A stretch of 64,000 nt of DNA from Cannabis sativa (GCF_029168945.1 NC_083605.1:40251280-40315279), one strand, 5' to 3'; shown: positions 22,901 through 36,509, numbered from the stretch's first letter. Notes: generated by a model from the sequence alone, not told the origin. Translations and numbers: made by a program.

Positions 22901-24400
22901 CCATGTTATTTTCTGTTATTAAGTTGTAGTTTAATTTCGAATCTTCATTGTTGGTCTAACTTGGCTTGTTTATCTAATGAGATAAATCCCTAGTGGATTT
23001 TCACCATTAGACATTCATAATAGTGTTAGATCTCGAAAGATAAATATTGTATATGCGACATCTAGCTGTTCATCAATTGATGACACCTTAGACTAGTATT
23101 TTTACGATATGAAACAAGAAGATTATATAAATAAGATTACTTTGACTTTCGCTAATCGAAGCATCGTTGGATTCTTATTTTAAACGAAATTATCCTAATT
23201 CCTCTTAGCTTATTCATTTCGAATTAGCTTAATAACATATCATTGGATGAATGGTCTATAAATCATTTCATGTCATTCTATATTTTCTCTTAAGAAATTA
23301 AATGACGCATATGATTATAATCCCGAAATTCTATTCCCAATTGATATAAATCCTCAATCTTAGAAATCTCCTACTTGTATGGGCAAATCTGACTTAGAGT
23401 TTGTTTAGTAGTGGTGGTCCAAGATAGAATTACTCATAATATTTGGTATAAATTTAAGTCTTTGACTTTAATTTTAGAATCCAAACAGAAATTTTATTAT
23501 ATTTCTAATTCCAGAATACAATACAGTTACACTTTCTCAAGTGTTTAATATCCATCTTCTATTATTGGATTAAAACTGTATGGAATATGAGTTAGGTATT
23601 CTGTGACCAGGATCCACTTGCAGTATTCTAAGAACTCTTTGATGTAACTAAACCTATGTCATCATAGACACTACCACATTTTCTTAATCTATGGCATTTT
23701 TATCTTGTTCATAGTGGATTTGACAAGATCAATCTCTGCAAAGAGTTAATATGCCTATATCCACTGAAAGTAGTTCATCTCATTCGCAGATGGATGTACA
23801 TTCAGGGGTGGATATGAGTTTTTCGTTGTATTCTTAAAACGATCACTCTAGATTATACCTTTTAGCAAAGAAATTTGAAATGTTTGAAAAATTTCATTAA
23901 TTTCTAGCAATGGTTAAAACCATTAAGGTCAGTGGTTAAAGATCTTGCGAACTGATAGGGGTGGAGAAATAGTTAGTAGATATGCAGTTCAAAGATCATT
24001 AAATTGATTTTTGAATTATATCCAAACTTACCTCCCCAGAAATTTCGAGTTGCATGTTGATGATTAGTTACTAGTCGTTGCCTAAATCCTTTTATGGTAA
24101 TACAATTTCAGAATGATGTAATGGTTGGGTACTTAATGTAAATCACTACTAGATTCATGGATGACCTAATCAAAATCTTAAGAAAAGCTAGAACTGTTAA
24201 CCATGGTTTGTTAGCTATTCTAAGTGATTAGGGGTGGACCATCCCATTGTCAATAGATAAGAAAATGTTTGTTCAAACAAATACTACTTGTCTAAGAAAA
24301 TGACTAAGTCTGAAAAACAAGTAGCAAATAAAGGAGATATTTATTTCTTGATTCCAAAAGTGTTCTATCATCTTATATAACATATGATGATCCCACTGCC
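22901..24400 (+). other. Copia C internal region without recognisable gene
   Basis: No long open frame and no gag. A weaker third version of the leader repeat (GACTTTCGCTAATCGAAGC) lies near 23143. AGGGGTGGA copies occur at 23804-23812, 23957-23965 and 24230-24238. It is colinear with parts of D and F in reverse. Confidence 0.6.
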
Positions 24401-25587
24401 TCTGTTGTCTTGTCACAACCGAAGAGGTCAATACCATTTAGTTTTCTTAGACATAATTCACGGTACCTTGTCGTAGTGGGAGAGTTTCTAGGAACTCACC
24501 TTCTTATGACTTGGGAGACACTAGTGATTAAAATCCATTGTAAGTTTAAACAAGTAATGGATTGTCAAGATAAGAAACTAAGAAGAAAGCCAATAGAACT
24601 ATGGTTTAATCCATTCACATGGAATAACCTAAAGTTTTCTATTACAAGGACATAAAAGGAAATTTTGTTTATAAGTCTATTCAATGGACTTAACAAACTT
24701 CCTGTTCCTAGTATTATAGGTTTGAGTTTATCTAAACCTATGGCTTGTGGTATACCTGGTAATTACTTACACTAATGCAAGCAACTTACTTTAGTAAGAT
24801 GCTGAAGCATTTTCTTTCTAATGGCAATCTATAGAAGCTTCACAACTTCTTAGACATAGATTTTATCTAAGGAAAAGTTTCAACTATTCCAGAAAATATA
24901 AAGCCATGAAAGAATTTTCTTATATCAACAGTGAGAGGTCTTAGATATGCTTTTGTATGCCTTAGACCAGACACCTGCTGTTGAGTGGGAGTAATGAGTA
25001 GGTATCAGATTAATCCAGGAGAAGAACATTGGAAGACAATCAAGTAAATTTTAAGATTAAGAAGAGGAACTATATGTTAGTCTATAAGGGTGTGTTTAAA
25101 ACTCTTAGACTACACCATATCAGATTTCGAAATTTGCCTTTGTGCTAGTAAATCTTTCTGATAAGATGGTGGTTACTCTGGGGGTGGAATAGTGATTTTG
25201 GAGAAGTGTAAAAACCTATCTGAAGTCTCTAGGTCTACCAGAGAGAGACTGAATGTTAAAGCTGCAGGAAAGGTACTTATTCAGTCTAAGGAAAGTTCTA
25301 TACATCTTTGGCACCATTCCAAATTGCCTTAAACTACTAGTGTTAATTTCCTGATTAACCAAAAGTAGTTGCCAAAGGTATAGAATCCAGTATCCCAAGA
25401 GAGTAGACATATAGAGAGGAATTTCACATTATCAATGATTTTGTGATTAAGGAAGAGTAATAGTGGAGAAAAGGTTGTGGTTAATTCAACCTTTCAGATC
25501 CTATTACAAGGAGTTTACTACTACTACACTTGATTTGTATATCAAGGTGTTGAGATTATTTGAAACACACTTTTTTGTTTTATATTA
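24401..25587 (+). pseudogene. pol: Copia C pol remnant (reverse transcriptase/RNase H traces)
   Basis: An 81-codon stretch at 24410-24655 (RYLVVVGEFLGTH region) is shared with A, D and F, but I cannot tie it to a named domain. At 24930-25050 the frame reads RGLRYAFVCLRPDT, a stop, then VGVMSRYQINPGEEHWKTIK. This matches the copia block SLMYAMVCTRPDI...VGVVSRFMSNPGKEHWEAVK. Further on, SRHIERNFTLSMIL resembles the RNase H/C-terminal KHIDRKYHLIRE block. Stops are frequent. This is clear pol ancestry but no function. Confidence 0.72.
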
Positions 25588-25602
25588 GTGCAAGTGGGAG
25601 TT
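25588..25602 (+). other. Polypurine tract of copia C
   Basis: GTGCAAGTGGGAGTT immediately precedes the 3' LTR. Confidence 0.85.
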
Positions 25603-27500
25603 TGTTGGGTTTTATGCCCTAAATAAAACTCATTTCAATATAATCAGATTTACTTATTAATATAGATCAGAAATAACATTTAATGTTGCATGGTTCACAT
25701 GATTTATTTCATGATTATATGTACATAATGTATAAATTCATCTGAAACCCTTTTCACATACTTGATCCTGTTTATTGTGCAGTCAACACATTGGAAAGTA
25801 AACATGACTATGTGAATAAAGTTTCCTAGATTTATCAGACACAGGGTTTTACTGATATGATAATCTACAACAAGAGTTTACTTGTATTTGGAGAAATACT
25901 ATGTTCTTTCCAGAGCATTGGTTAAAGTAAAGCTCAGGTTGGATGCATGGAGTATGCATCGGAAGGGACCGATATTGAACTTTGACTTAGATTTATTAAA
26001 CTTACCGTAATATCTATTCAAGTCAATATCGCCTAGTTGATCCTAGATCAAATGATCTTAATCCTAATATGATTAGGCTCAATCTTGAAAGGCTATTCGT
26101 GTTCTTTGATTTGTTAGTTAAGCCTACTTTTAGGTCAGGGTGATACGTACATTTTGGGAACACGGTAGTGCAATTGAGTGGGAGCGCTATCATAAACATG
26201 GAATCTATAGCTTCTATCTGGCGAATAGTAAGCAAAGGATGATCTCCTTCGAGCTTGACCAAACGAACATAAATGGTGGAGTACTCATTTCACATAAGCT
26301 GAAATATCATTTATACGGGGTCAAGTGTTTTAAGGAATAAATACATTGTAGGGTGTAACGGTAATTTAATCCCTTTACATTGTAGATCATTCATATAGAG
26401 GATCATTGATCACATTAGGATTATAACAATGGATAACTAATGATGTGTCTATATGGTGGAACATATAGAGCATTCTATATACTGAGAGTGCAATTCTAAG
26501 TTCTATGCGTGGATTCAACGAAGAATTAATAAGTTAGTGAATTTTAGTGCTAAATTCTTGATCTACTTATTGGAAGCTCGGTTATATAGACCCATGGTCC
26601 CCCCACTAGTTGAGATAATATTGCTTGTAAGACTCATGTAATTGGTTTTGATTAATCAATTATAATTCTCAAATTAGACTATGTCTATTTGTGAATTTTT
26701 CACTAAGTAAGGGCGAAATTGTAAAGAAAGAGTTTATAGGGGCATATTTGTTAATTATGATACTTTGTATGGTTCAATTAATGAATATGATAAATGACAA
26801 TATTATTTAATAATTATTTATAGTTATTAAATAGTTAGAATTGACATTTAAATGGTTGAATTAGAAAATTGGCATTTTTGAGAAAATCAGATACAAAAGG
26901 TGTTAAAATTGCAAAATTGCAAAAAGCAAGGCCCAATCCACTAAGTGTATGGCCTGCCACTTTTGTAGGAAATTTAAACTGATATTTTCATTATTTTAAT
27001 GCCAAATAATTCAAACCTAACCCTAGTGGAATGCTATAAATAGATAGTGAAGGCTTCAGGAAAATTACACTAAAATTTTCTATTTTTCCTTCAGAGAAAA
27101 ACCTGAGCCTTTCTCTCTCCCTATCTTTAGCTGCCACTTCTTCTTTCTCTTCCCTCTTGAAATTTCGAAATTTCTTAGTGTATGAGTAGTGCCCACACAC
27201 ATCAAGTGATACCTCAATCATAGTGAGGAAGATCGTGAAGAAAGATCATCAGCAAAGGAGTTTCAGCATCAAGGATTCAGAGAAAGAGATCCAGGTTCAG
27301 ATATTGATAATGCTCTGCTACAGAAAGGAATCAAGGGCTAGATATCTGAACGGAAGGAGTCATATTATTCCGTTGCACCCAATGTAAGGTTTCTTTAACT
27401 TTATATGTGTTTATTTCATCGTTTTAGAAAGTTCATATTTAGGGTGTTAATAAACATACTTGTGAGTAGATCTAAGATCCTGGTAAAATAATTTCCAACA
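25603..27500 (+). repeat. Copia C 3' LTR
   Basis: It is 1898 bp with a constant offset of 8396 from the 5' LTR, and one base difference was found by eye. The TATA box is at 27035-27042. Confidence 0.95.
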
Positions 27501-27505
27501 ATTAT

Positions 27506-27685
27506 ATGAGTCTTACAAGTAATATTATCTCAACTAGTGCGGGGACCGTGGGTCTATATAACCGAGCTTCCAATCAGTAGATCAAGAATTTAGCACTAAA
27601 ATTCACTAACATATTAATTCTTCGTTGAATCCACGCATAGAACTTAGAATTGCACTCTCAGTATATAGAATGCTCTATATCTTCC
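27506..27685 (-). repeat. Minus-strand copia LTR piece, right part
   Basis: It continues the LTR from 17206 after the second ATTAT (27501-27505) and stops at CTCTATATCTTCC, where element D begins. In intact LTRs this site reads CTCTATATGTTCC. The D-proximal five bases CTTCC may be one side of a target duplication; the other side is lost. Confidence 0.85.
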
Positions 27686-29570
27686 TGTTGGAATTTATTT
27701 TACCAGGATCTTAGATCTACTCACAAGTATGTTGATTAACACCCTAAATATGAACTTTCTAAAACGATGAAATAAACACATATAAAGTTTAGTAAACCTT
27801 ACATTGGTTGCAGCGGAATAATATGACTCCTTCCGTTCAGATATCTAGCCCTTGATTCCTTTCTGTAGCAGAGCATTATCAATATCTGAACCTGGATCTC
27901 TTTCTCTGAATCTTTGATGCTGAAACTCCTTCTTGCTGAAAGTCTTTCTTCACGATCTTCCTCACTATGATTGAGGTATCACTTGCTGTGTGTGGATAGT
28001 ACTCTTACACTAAGAATTTCGAAATCTCAATGAGGAAGAGAGAGAGAGTGGGTTCACCCAAAGATAGGGAGAGAGAAGGCTCAGTTTTTTCTGAATGAAA
28101 AAGTAGAAAATTTAATTGTAATTTTCCTAAAGCCTTCACTATCTATTTATAGCATTCCACTACGGTTAGGTTTGAATTATTTGGCATTAAAATAATGAAA
28201 ATATCAGAGGTAAGTTCCTATAAAAGTGGCCGGTCCTATAGTTGTGGATTTGGGCCTCACTTTTTGCAATTTTGGAGTTTTATCTTTTCTGCATCTGATT
28301 TTCTAAAAAACGCCAATTTTCTAATTCAACCATTTAAATGCCAATTCTAACTATTTAATAACTATAAATAATTATTAAATAATATTGTCATTTATTATAT
28401 TTATTAATTGAACCATACAAAGTATCATAATGAACAAATATGCCCCTAAAACTCTTTCTTTACAATTTCGCCCTTACTTAGTGAAAAAATTCACAAATAG
28501 ACATAGTCTAATTTGAGAATTATAATTGATTAATCAAAACCAATTATATGAGTCTTACAAGCAATATTATCTCAACTAGTGGGGGGACCATGGGTCTCTA
28601 TAACCGAGCTTCCAATAAGTAGATCAAGAATTTAGCACTAAAATTCACTAACTTATTAATTCTTCGTTGAATCCACGCATATAACTTAGAATTGCACTCT
28701 CAGTATATAGAATGCTCTATATGTTCCACCATATAGATGCATCATTAGTTATCCATTGTTATAATCCTAATGTGATCAATGATCCTCTATATGAATGATC
28801 TACACTGTAAAGGGATTAGATTACCGTAACACCCTACTATGTATTTTATCCTTAAAACACTTGACACCGTATAAATGATATTTCAGCTTATGTGAAATGA
28901 GTACTTCACCATTTATGTTCGTTTGGTCAAGCTCGAAGTTGCTTACTATTCGCCAGATAGAAGCTATAGATTCCATGTTTATGTTAGCGCTCCCACTCAA
29001 TTGCACTACCGTGTTCCAAAAATGTACGTATCACCCTGACCTAAAAGTAGGCTTAACTAACAAATCAAATAACACGAATAGCCTTTCAAGATGGAGCCTA
29101 ATCATAACAGGATTAAGAACATTTGATCTAGGATCAACTAGGCGATATTGACTTGAATAGATATTACGGTAAGTTTAATAAATCTAAGTCAAAGTTCAAT
29201 ATCGGTCCCTTCCGATGCATACTCCATGCATCCAACCTGAGCTTTACTTTAACCAATGCTCTGGAAAGAACATAGCACTTCTCCAAATGCAAGTAAACTC
29301 TGTTGTAGATTATCATATCAGTAAAACCCTATGTCTGATAAATCTAGGAAACTTTATTCACATAGTCATGTTTACTTTCCAATGTGTTGACGGCACAATA
29401 AATAGGATCAAGTATGTGAAAAGGGTTTCAGATGAATTTATACATTATGTACATATAATCATGAAATAAATCATGTGAACTATGCAACATTAAATGTTAT
29501 TTCTGATCTATATTAATAAGTAAATCTGATTATATTGAAATGAGTTTTATTTAGGGCATAAAACCCAACA
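27686..29570 (-). repeat. Copia D 3' LTR
   Basis: A complete 1885-bp LTR in reverse, bounded by TGTTGGAATTTATTTTACC and GGCATAAAACCCAACA. Confidence 0.92.
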
Positions 29571-29585
29571 AACTCCCACTTGCAC
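29571..29585 (-). other. Polypurine tract of copia D
   Basis: AACTCCCACTTGCAC is the reverse of GTGCAAGTGGGAGTT and abuts the LTR. Confidence 0.85.
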
Positions 29586-30800
29586 TAATATAAAACAAAA
29601 AGTGCGTTTCAAATAATCTCAACACCTCGATATACAAATCAAGTGTAGTAGTAGTAAACTCCTCGTAATAGGATCTGAAAGGTTGAATTTACCACAACCT
29701 TTGCTCCACTATTACTCTTCCTTAATCACAAAATCATTGATAATGTGAAATTCCTCTCTATATGTCTACTTTCTTGGGATACTGGATTCTATACTTTTGG
29801 CAACTACTTTTGGTTAATCAGGAAATTAACACTAGTAGTTTAAGGCAATTTAGAATAATGCCAAAAATGTATAGAACTTTCCTTAGACTGAATAAGTACC
29901 TTTCCTGCAACCTTAACATTCAGTCCCTCTCTGGTAGACCTAGAGACTTCAGATAGGTTTTGACACTTCTCCAAAATCACTATTCCACCCCCAGAGTAAC
30001 CACCATCTTATCAGAAAGATTTTCTAGCACAAAGGCAAATTTCGAAATCTGATATGGTGTAGTCTAAGAGTTTTAAACACACCCTTATAGACTAACATAT
30101 AGTTCCTCTTCTTAATCTTAGGATTTACTTGATTGTCTTCAAATGTTCTTCTCCTGGATTAATTTGATACCTACTCATTACTCCCACTCAACAGCAGGTG
30201 TCTGGTCTAAGGCATACTAAAGCATATCTAAGACCTCTCACTGTTGATATAAGAAATTCTTTCATGGCTTTATCTTTTCTGGAATAGTTGAGACTTTTCC
30301 TTAGATAAATAAAATCTATGCCTAGAAGTCGAGAAGCTTCTATAGATTGCCATTAGAAAGAAAATGCTTCAGCATCTTACTAAAGTAAGTTGCTTGCATT
30401 AGAGTAAGTAATTACCAGGTCTACCACAAGCCATAGGTTTAGATAAACTCACACCTATAATACTAGGAACAGGAAGTTTGTTAAGTCCATAGAATAGACT
30501 TATTAACTAAAATTTCCTTTTATGTCCTTGTAATAGAAAACTTTAGGTTATTCCATGTGAATGGATTAAACCATAGTTCTATTGGTTTTTCTTCCTAGTT
30601 TCTTCTCTTGACAATCCATTACTTGTTTAAACTCACAATGGATTTTAATCATTAGTGTCTCCCAAGTCATAGGAAGGGGAGTTCCTAGAAACTCTCCCAC
30701 TACGACAAGGTACCGTGAATTATGTCTAAGAAAACTAAATGGTATTAATCTCTTCTGTTGTGACAAGACAACAGAGGCAGTGGGATCATCATATGTTATA
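29586..30800 (-). pseudogene. pol: Copia D pol remnant
   Basis: Colinear in reverse with 24380-25587 of C. The reverse transcriptase-like block lies at about 30198-30260, and the GEFLGT-type open stretch at 30566-30766. Many stops. It contains a CCACCCCC site near 29986. Confidence 0.65.
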
Positions 30801-32270
30801 TAAGATGATAGAACACTTTTGGAATCAAGAAAAATATCTCCTTTATTTGCTACTTGTTTTCAGACTTAGACATTATCTTAGAAAAGTTGTATTTATTTGA
30901 ACAAACACTTTCTTATCTATTGACAATGGGATGGTCCACCCCTAATCACTTAGAATAGCTAACAAACCATGGTTAACAGTTCTAGCTTTTCTTAAGATTT
31001 TGATTAGGTCATCCATGAATCTAGTAATGATTTACATTAAGTATACAACCATTACATCATTCTGAAATTGTATTACCATAGAAGGATTTAGGCGACGACT
31101 AGTAACTAATCATCAATATGCAACTTGAAATTTCTGGGGAGGTAAGTTTGGATATGATTCAAAAATCAATCTAATGATCTTTGAACTGCATATCTACTAA
31201 CTATTTCTCCACCCCTATCAGTTCGCAAGATCTTTAACCACTTACCTTAATGGTTTTAACCATTGCTAGAAATTAATGAAAAATTTTCAAACATTTCAAA
31301 TTTCTTGCTAAAAGGTATATCTAGAGTTATCGTTTTAAGAATACAATGAAAAACTCATATCCACCCCTGAATTACATCCATCTGCGAATGAGATGAACTA
31401 CTTTTAGTGGATATAGGCATATTAACTCTTTGCAGAGATCGATCTTGTCAAATCAACTATGAACAAGATACAAATGTCATAGATAAAAAAAAATGTGGTA
31501 GTGTCTTTTGATGACTTAGGTTTAGTTACATCAAAGAGTTCTTAGAATAGTGCAAGTGGATCCTGGTCACAGAATACTAAACTCGTATTCCATACAGTTT
31601 GAATACATTAATAGAAGATGGGTATTAAACACTTGAAAGGTGTAACTGTATAACTTCTGGAAATAGAAATATAAGAAAATTTTTGTTTGGATTCTAAAAT
31701 TAAAGTCAAAGACTTAAATTCAACCAAATATAATGAGTAATTCTATCCTTGACCACCACTCATAATAGAACTCTAAGTCTGATTTGCTTATACAAGTAGG
31801 AGATTTCTAAGATTGAGGTTTTATATCAATTGGGAATAGAATTTCGGGATTATAATCATATGCGTCATTTAGTTTTTTAAGAGAAAATATAGAATGACAT
31901 GAAATGATTTATAGACCATTCATCCAATGATATGTTATTGAGCTAATTCGAAATGAATAAGCTAAGAGGAATTAGGATAATTTCGTTTATAAATAAGAAT
32001 CCAACGATGCTTCGATTAGCGAATGTCAAAGTAATCTTATTTATACAATCTTCTTGTTTCATATTGTAAAAATACTAGTCTAAGGTGTCATCAATTGATG
32101 AACAACTAGATGTCGCATATACAATATATATCTTTTGAGATCTAACACTATTATGTAAGTCTAATGGTGAAAATCCACTAGGGATTTATCTCATTAGATA
32201 AACAAGCCAAGTTAGACCAACAATGAAGATTCGAAATTAAACTACAACTTAATAACAGAAAATAACATGG
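30801..32270 (-). other. Copia D internal region without recognisable gene
   Basis: Corresponds to 22901-24400 of C. TCCACCCCT copies (reverse of AGGGGTGGA) occur near 30935, 31208 and 31370. No coding sequence is seen. Confidence 0.55.
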
Positions 32271-35200
32271 TTCAATATAAATTCATACACAATTCAGAAA
32301 TTATAAACATATAGCAAGTAGGAATGACAAGTGAAAATACTAAAACTTACAATCCTAAATAATTTCCAAGGTTTTTCAACAAACTGATACAGTGTCCCGT
32401 TTAGGCGAGAGTCAAAGCATCATCCATTGAATAGAGTTGTCAGCTCATCTAAAATGATAACCATTCTAACAACCTTTTATTCGATCAAGATTGGAATTCA
32501 TCGTTGTCCCGTTTAGGCGAGAGTCAAGGCAATTCTAGCTTATGAGCTTCCACCATTGTTTCATAATTTGCAAGTCAAGTATGGTCGCCACCATTAGGGT
32601 GATCTATACCATACAAAACACTTACAAACTACTTATCATTCGAGATTAAACGGTGCGAAATTGCTAATGAACGTTCCTCCATTAGGGAGGATTACTCACT
32701 AAAACAAACGCGGTGTAAAACCCACAATGGAGATCGAATGTCTTTTGATTAAAAGCTCATTATTTAAAAGGAGTTGTATTTTCTTTGATTCTCTTTATTT
32801 ATTCTATTTATTTTAAATATATATTTATTTAATTAAAATTTCCAATTTAGAATGAAAAATTCTAAATATAAATTTTAATTTAATATTTATAAATTTTACT
32901 TAGATGGATATGAAAATAACATGAATTATTTCCATCTTAGTAATAATTTCCAATAAATATTTAGAAAAATGTTCAATTTAAGTTGTTACAAAATTAATTT
33001 AAATTAATTTACAACTCAAATTTTATTTTCTATAAATATATATTGAATTTCGAAAAATTAAAGTATTTAAGAATACAATTTTTGAAAAATGCATGTTAAA
33101 ATAAAAAATAAATCCTGGAAAAATTATTCTAATTTAATGTTGGCCCAAAATTAATTTACAACAAAAAAAATATATAATTTTCCTATTTAATTAAATATAT
33201 ATAAGAAAAATTTCAAATATTTAAGTATGATGATGAAAATCAACTTAAATATTAATTTTCTATTTAATTAAATACACTAGAAAAATAATTCAAGCAAAAA
33301 TATCACCTATCTAGATTTTCCTTTGACTAATTAATTCAATTTCTAATAATATATTTTAATTCATTTATTTTAAATTAATCAATTAATGGAAAAATAATTG
33401 ATTTAAGTTGGTCCAAAATTAAAATAAATAATTTACAACTTTAATCTATTTTTCAAATAAAATTCAAAATTCCAGCATTTAAGAAATGTAATTTCAAAAT
33501 TTGATTAATAAAATAAAGAAAAAATATATTTTGGAAATTATTTAAATTTAGTTGAAAAAATAAATTTCAACTAAAAATAATTTTCTATTTAATTAAGTGT
33601 CATGAAAAAGAAATATTTAAGTATCATGATGAAAATCAACTTAGATATTTAATTTTCAAATTAATTAAATTTATTAAATTCAAGAAGTAAATAATTAAGT
33701 GTAGAGAAGGCTTAATTATTAATCTCTAGTTTAATACTAGGAAAAATATACTTAAAGTAAATTGTACCAAAATTAATTATATAAATAATTAATTTCACAA
33801 TGTATAATATTTTTCTATTTAATATTAGAAATAATAAGTAGTCTAGAAATAACTATCTAGAAAATATCTTATTTGACTAAGTATCTTTCCCACAAAATTT
33901 GAAAAACTATCTAATTTAGGTTGTATTAGAAAAAATCTAGAACCTAAATATTTTTCAAATTTAAATTTAATTAAATATCAAAAATTAAGTTGTAACCACT
34001 TAATTTTAAAAATATTCCATTTTAAATTAATATTCGAAAAGATATTAACTTAAAAAATATCTAAAATATTCCATTTTAAGTTAATATTCGAAAAGATATT
34101 AACTTAAAAAATATCTAAAGAATCTTAATAACCAATGCCTAAAATTCCTCAACTTAATTTTGAAATTTTAAATCCGAAAGATATTCAGATTTAAGTTGAT
34201 TAGTTAGAGATAACTAAATAACAACTTAAATAGGAATATTTAATGAAAAATTTAAATTAAGCTTCAGAAAGAATCTAGATGGTTATAATTCTATATTTAA
34301 TTAAATACAAGAAAATACATATAGTTTAGCTCAGAATAAAAAAATTTCTTTAAACTATAATTTTCTTAAATTAATTTCAAAAAAATGAAATTAATTATGT
34401 TGCTAATCAATTTTATTAGGTTAAACTAGTTTAATTAACCTAGTACAGTTGTTCAAATCAGGCAAATGGGCCTTCACAATTGGGGTAGTTCATGTGAGGG
34501 GGTGCTGGGTTCAGTATGTCGTACCCACTACTATAGCTCCCAACTCTCACACAAGGCCCAAAAGAGAGGAATTTAACCTTAAAATGAACAACTGTTATTA
34601 ATTGAATAGATCCAAAAACTAAATGGGCCTAAATAAAATCTATCAAGAACTATGACATTTCATTTAGCAACGTTAACCTATATGCATCTATAATGAAATT
34701 AAACACATAGGCTCACACCGGCACACATTGGATGGGTCCTATCATGTTGCTAGGTCATACACAGATGTAAGAAGATTGTAAATATACCTGTTACAAATTA
34801 TTATCTTGACCAAGGGAGCCATCAGATCAATAGATCTGGCAAAAGGTAACCATGGCTATTTGCAATCAAGTAATAATAGGTTTTGAAAACTTACACACAA
34901 GCTAAAACACATACTCCTGCAACAAGGTTAGCTGGATAGTTGGATGTAGGATTTATTTAATTTTAAATTAAATTATTAATTTCAAAATAATTAATTAAAT
35001 AAAAAATAATTTTCTAAAGTTAAAAAAAAAAATTTAAAAATTCGAAATTTTAAAAAAAAATTTAAATTTAAAATTAAACCTACAATTTTGAAAAATTAGG
35101 TTTCAACGAACCTAAATATCATTTCAAAATTTGCTAACTACTTTTAAAATTTAAATGTTATTTTATAATTAAATAAAAAATTAAAAAAAAAGATAAATGA

Positions 35201-35943
35201 ATATCTTTTTCAGATTTTAAATGTAATTTAAATAAATAAAATAACAAAATTTAAAAGTTAGCAAAATATCTTACATCTTTTTAAAATTACATGATTATAG
35301 TTATCTTATTTTTAATTTAAATAAGGTCAAATTATTTAAAAAAAAAAAGATAAATTTAAAATATTTAAAATGTGACCTTAAATTTAAAAATAATATAAGA
35401 TATAATCAAATTTAAAAATTAGATAGATTATTAAGCAAATAAGATAGATACTAACTATTTTTAAATTCAAATTACACTAATATCTTGAATTAAATTTAAA
35501 AAAATATTAAATTAATTCATAATGATAATTATAATTGAATTAGGAATACTAATAGTATAAATATAGAAGTATACAAAAAATCGGAAGTTAATTCCATGAA
35601 AAAGCATGAAAAATCGAAGAAAAACGAAAAAATTGCGAGCTGTACGGACAGTTTTCGCGTGCGCATGAAAATTTCAGCACAACTCCGATTTTTTCGAATC
35701 TTCAAAAAATCATAACTAATTCAAATTAAATCGAAATTGAGTTCTGTAAAAAAGTAACTTGCTTAATTTTTTGAATACTATCCAATAAAAATAATTTTAG
35801 AAACAGATATTCAATTATTTTTAACAAAAATTCACAAACACCAATCAATCATCAAATAACACTCAATACAACATGATACCATCCAAAAACAAACAAACAA
35901 TCGTTTTAAAGTCCAAATTTCTTGCAAGTAAATCAATTACCAT
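32271..35943 (-). other. Untranslated leader of copia D
   Basis: AT-rich. Reverse-strand 19-mers lie at 32393-32411 and 32505-32523, and the hairpin at 32676-32690. A 54-bp tandem duplication with a TATTCGAAAAGATATTAAC core lies at about 34031-34130. The GC-rich domain is at 34467-34575, and a small GC-rich island at 35630-35690 carries a TGCGCA palindrome. Confidence 0.75.
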
Positions 35944-35956
35944 GGCTCTGAGGCCA
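35944..35956 (-). other. Primer-binding site of copia D
   Basis: GGCTCTGAGGCCA on the plus strand is TGGCCTCAGAGCC in element sense. Confidence 0.85.
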
Positions 35957-35958
35957 GT

Positions 35959-36116
35959 TGTTGGAATTTATTTTACCAAGATCTTAGATCTACTCACAAG
36001 TATGTTGATTAATACCCTAAAGATGAACTTTCTACAACGATGAAATAAGCACATATAAAGTTTAGTAAACCTTACATTGGTTGCAGCGGAATAATATGAC
36101 TCCTTCCGTTTAGATG
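35959..36116 (-). repeat. Copia D 5' LTR stub
   Basis: Only the 158 bp next to the primer site remain, matching 27686-27843. The break falls within the TTCCGTTCAGAT motif region. Confidence 0.88.
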
Positions 36117-36489
36117 GTCTTATTGTGTTTTTTGGCCTTTCTTGCATGCTGAGTAAGAAACCCTAGTGGGGTAAAGGGTATGTCGTTACCTGCACATGTG
36201 CCTATAAATACCCCTATTTTTGTATAGAGGGTGAACAATTTTACTTACAAAAACTGTGCTAAAATTCCTAGAGAGCTTTTCTCTTAAAAAGAGATAAAAG
36301 GAAAACATAGATTATCATTGTAAACACTTGTAATACTCAAAAATTTGCCAAAGGAGGCTAATACTACTGACTCGTGGACTAGGGATCATTAATGCCGGAA
36401 CTACGTAAAAACTGTATTTGTTTGTTACATAATATTTTAAATTTCCTTAAGCTTTTATTAATCAATTTTTAAAAATCTCGGTAAATATT
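36117..36489 (+). repeat. Gypsy-2 5' LTR, right part
   Basis: TATAAATA at 36203-36210, followed by transcript-leader-like sequence to the primer region. The left part was lost at the junction with copia D. The exact LTR end is uncertain. Confidence 0.65.
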
Positions 36490-36509
36490 TTGGTGCTTTC
36501 ATTAAGAGC
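36490..36509 (+). other. Primer-site region of gypsy-2
   Basis: TTGGTGCTTTCATTAAGAGC resembles the sequence often found just after the 5' LTR in plant gypsy elements. I do not assign the tRNA. Confidence 0.5.

Larger units (their letters stand above)
17207..27500 (+). mobile_element. Copia element C, complete and young, coding-poor
   Basis: This is a complete 10.3-kb element with a perfect target duplication ATTAT (17202-17206 and 27501-27505), two 1898-bp LTRs, an intact primer site and an intact purine tract. Reading the LTRs side by side I found one difference (C at 17385, A at 25781) and no length change, so the insertion is recent. The interior has no gag that I can recognise and only broken reverse transcriptase and RNase H traces. 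It must have moved using proteins from another copy. It resembles the large non-autonomous class often called LARD. Confidence 0.95.
27686..36116 (-). mobile_element. Copia element D, minus strand, right LTR truncated
   Basis: Read right to left it has a 158-bp stub of the 5' LTR, primer site, AT-rich leader, pol traces, purine tract and a full 3' LTR (27686-29570). It has no recognisable gag and is built like C. The 5' LTR stops at TTCCGTTTAGAT and runs directly into gypsy-2 LTR sequence, so a deletion has removed its outer part and any target duplication. Confidence 0.9.
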
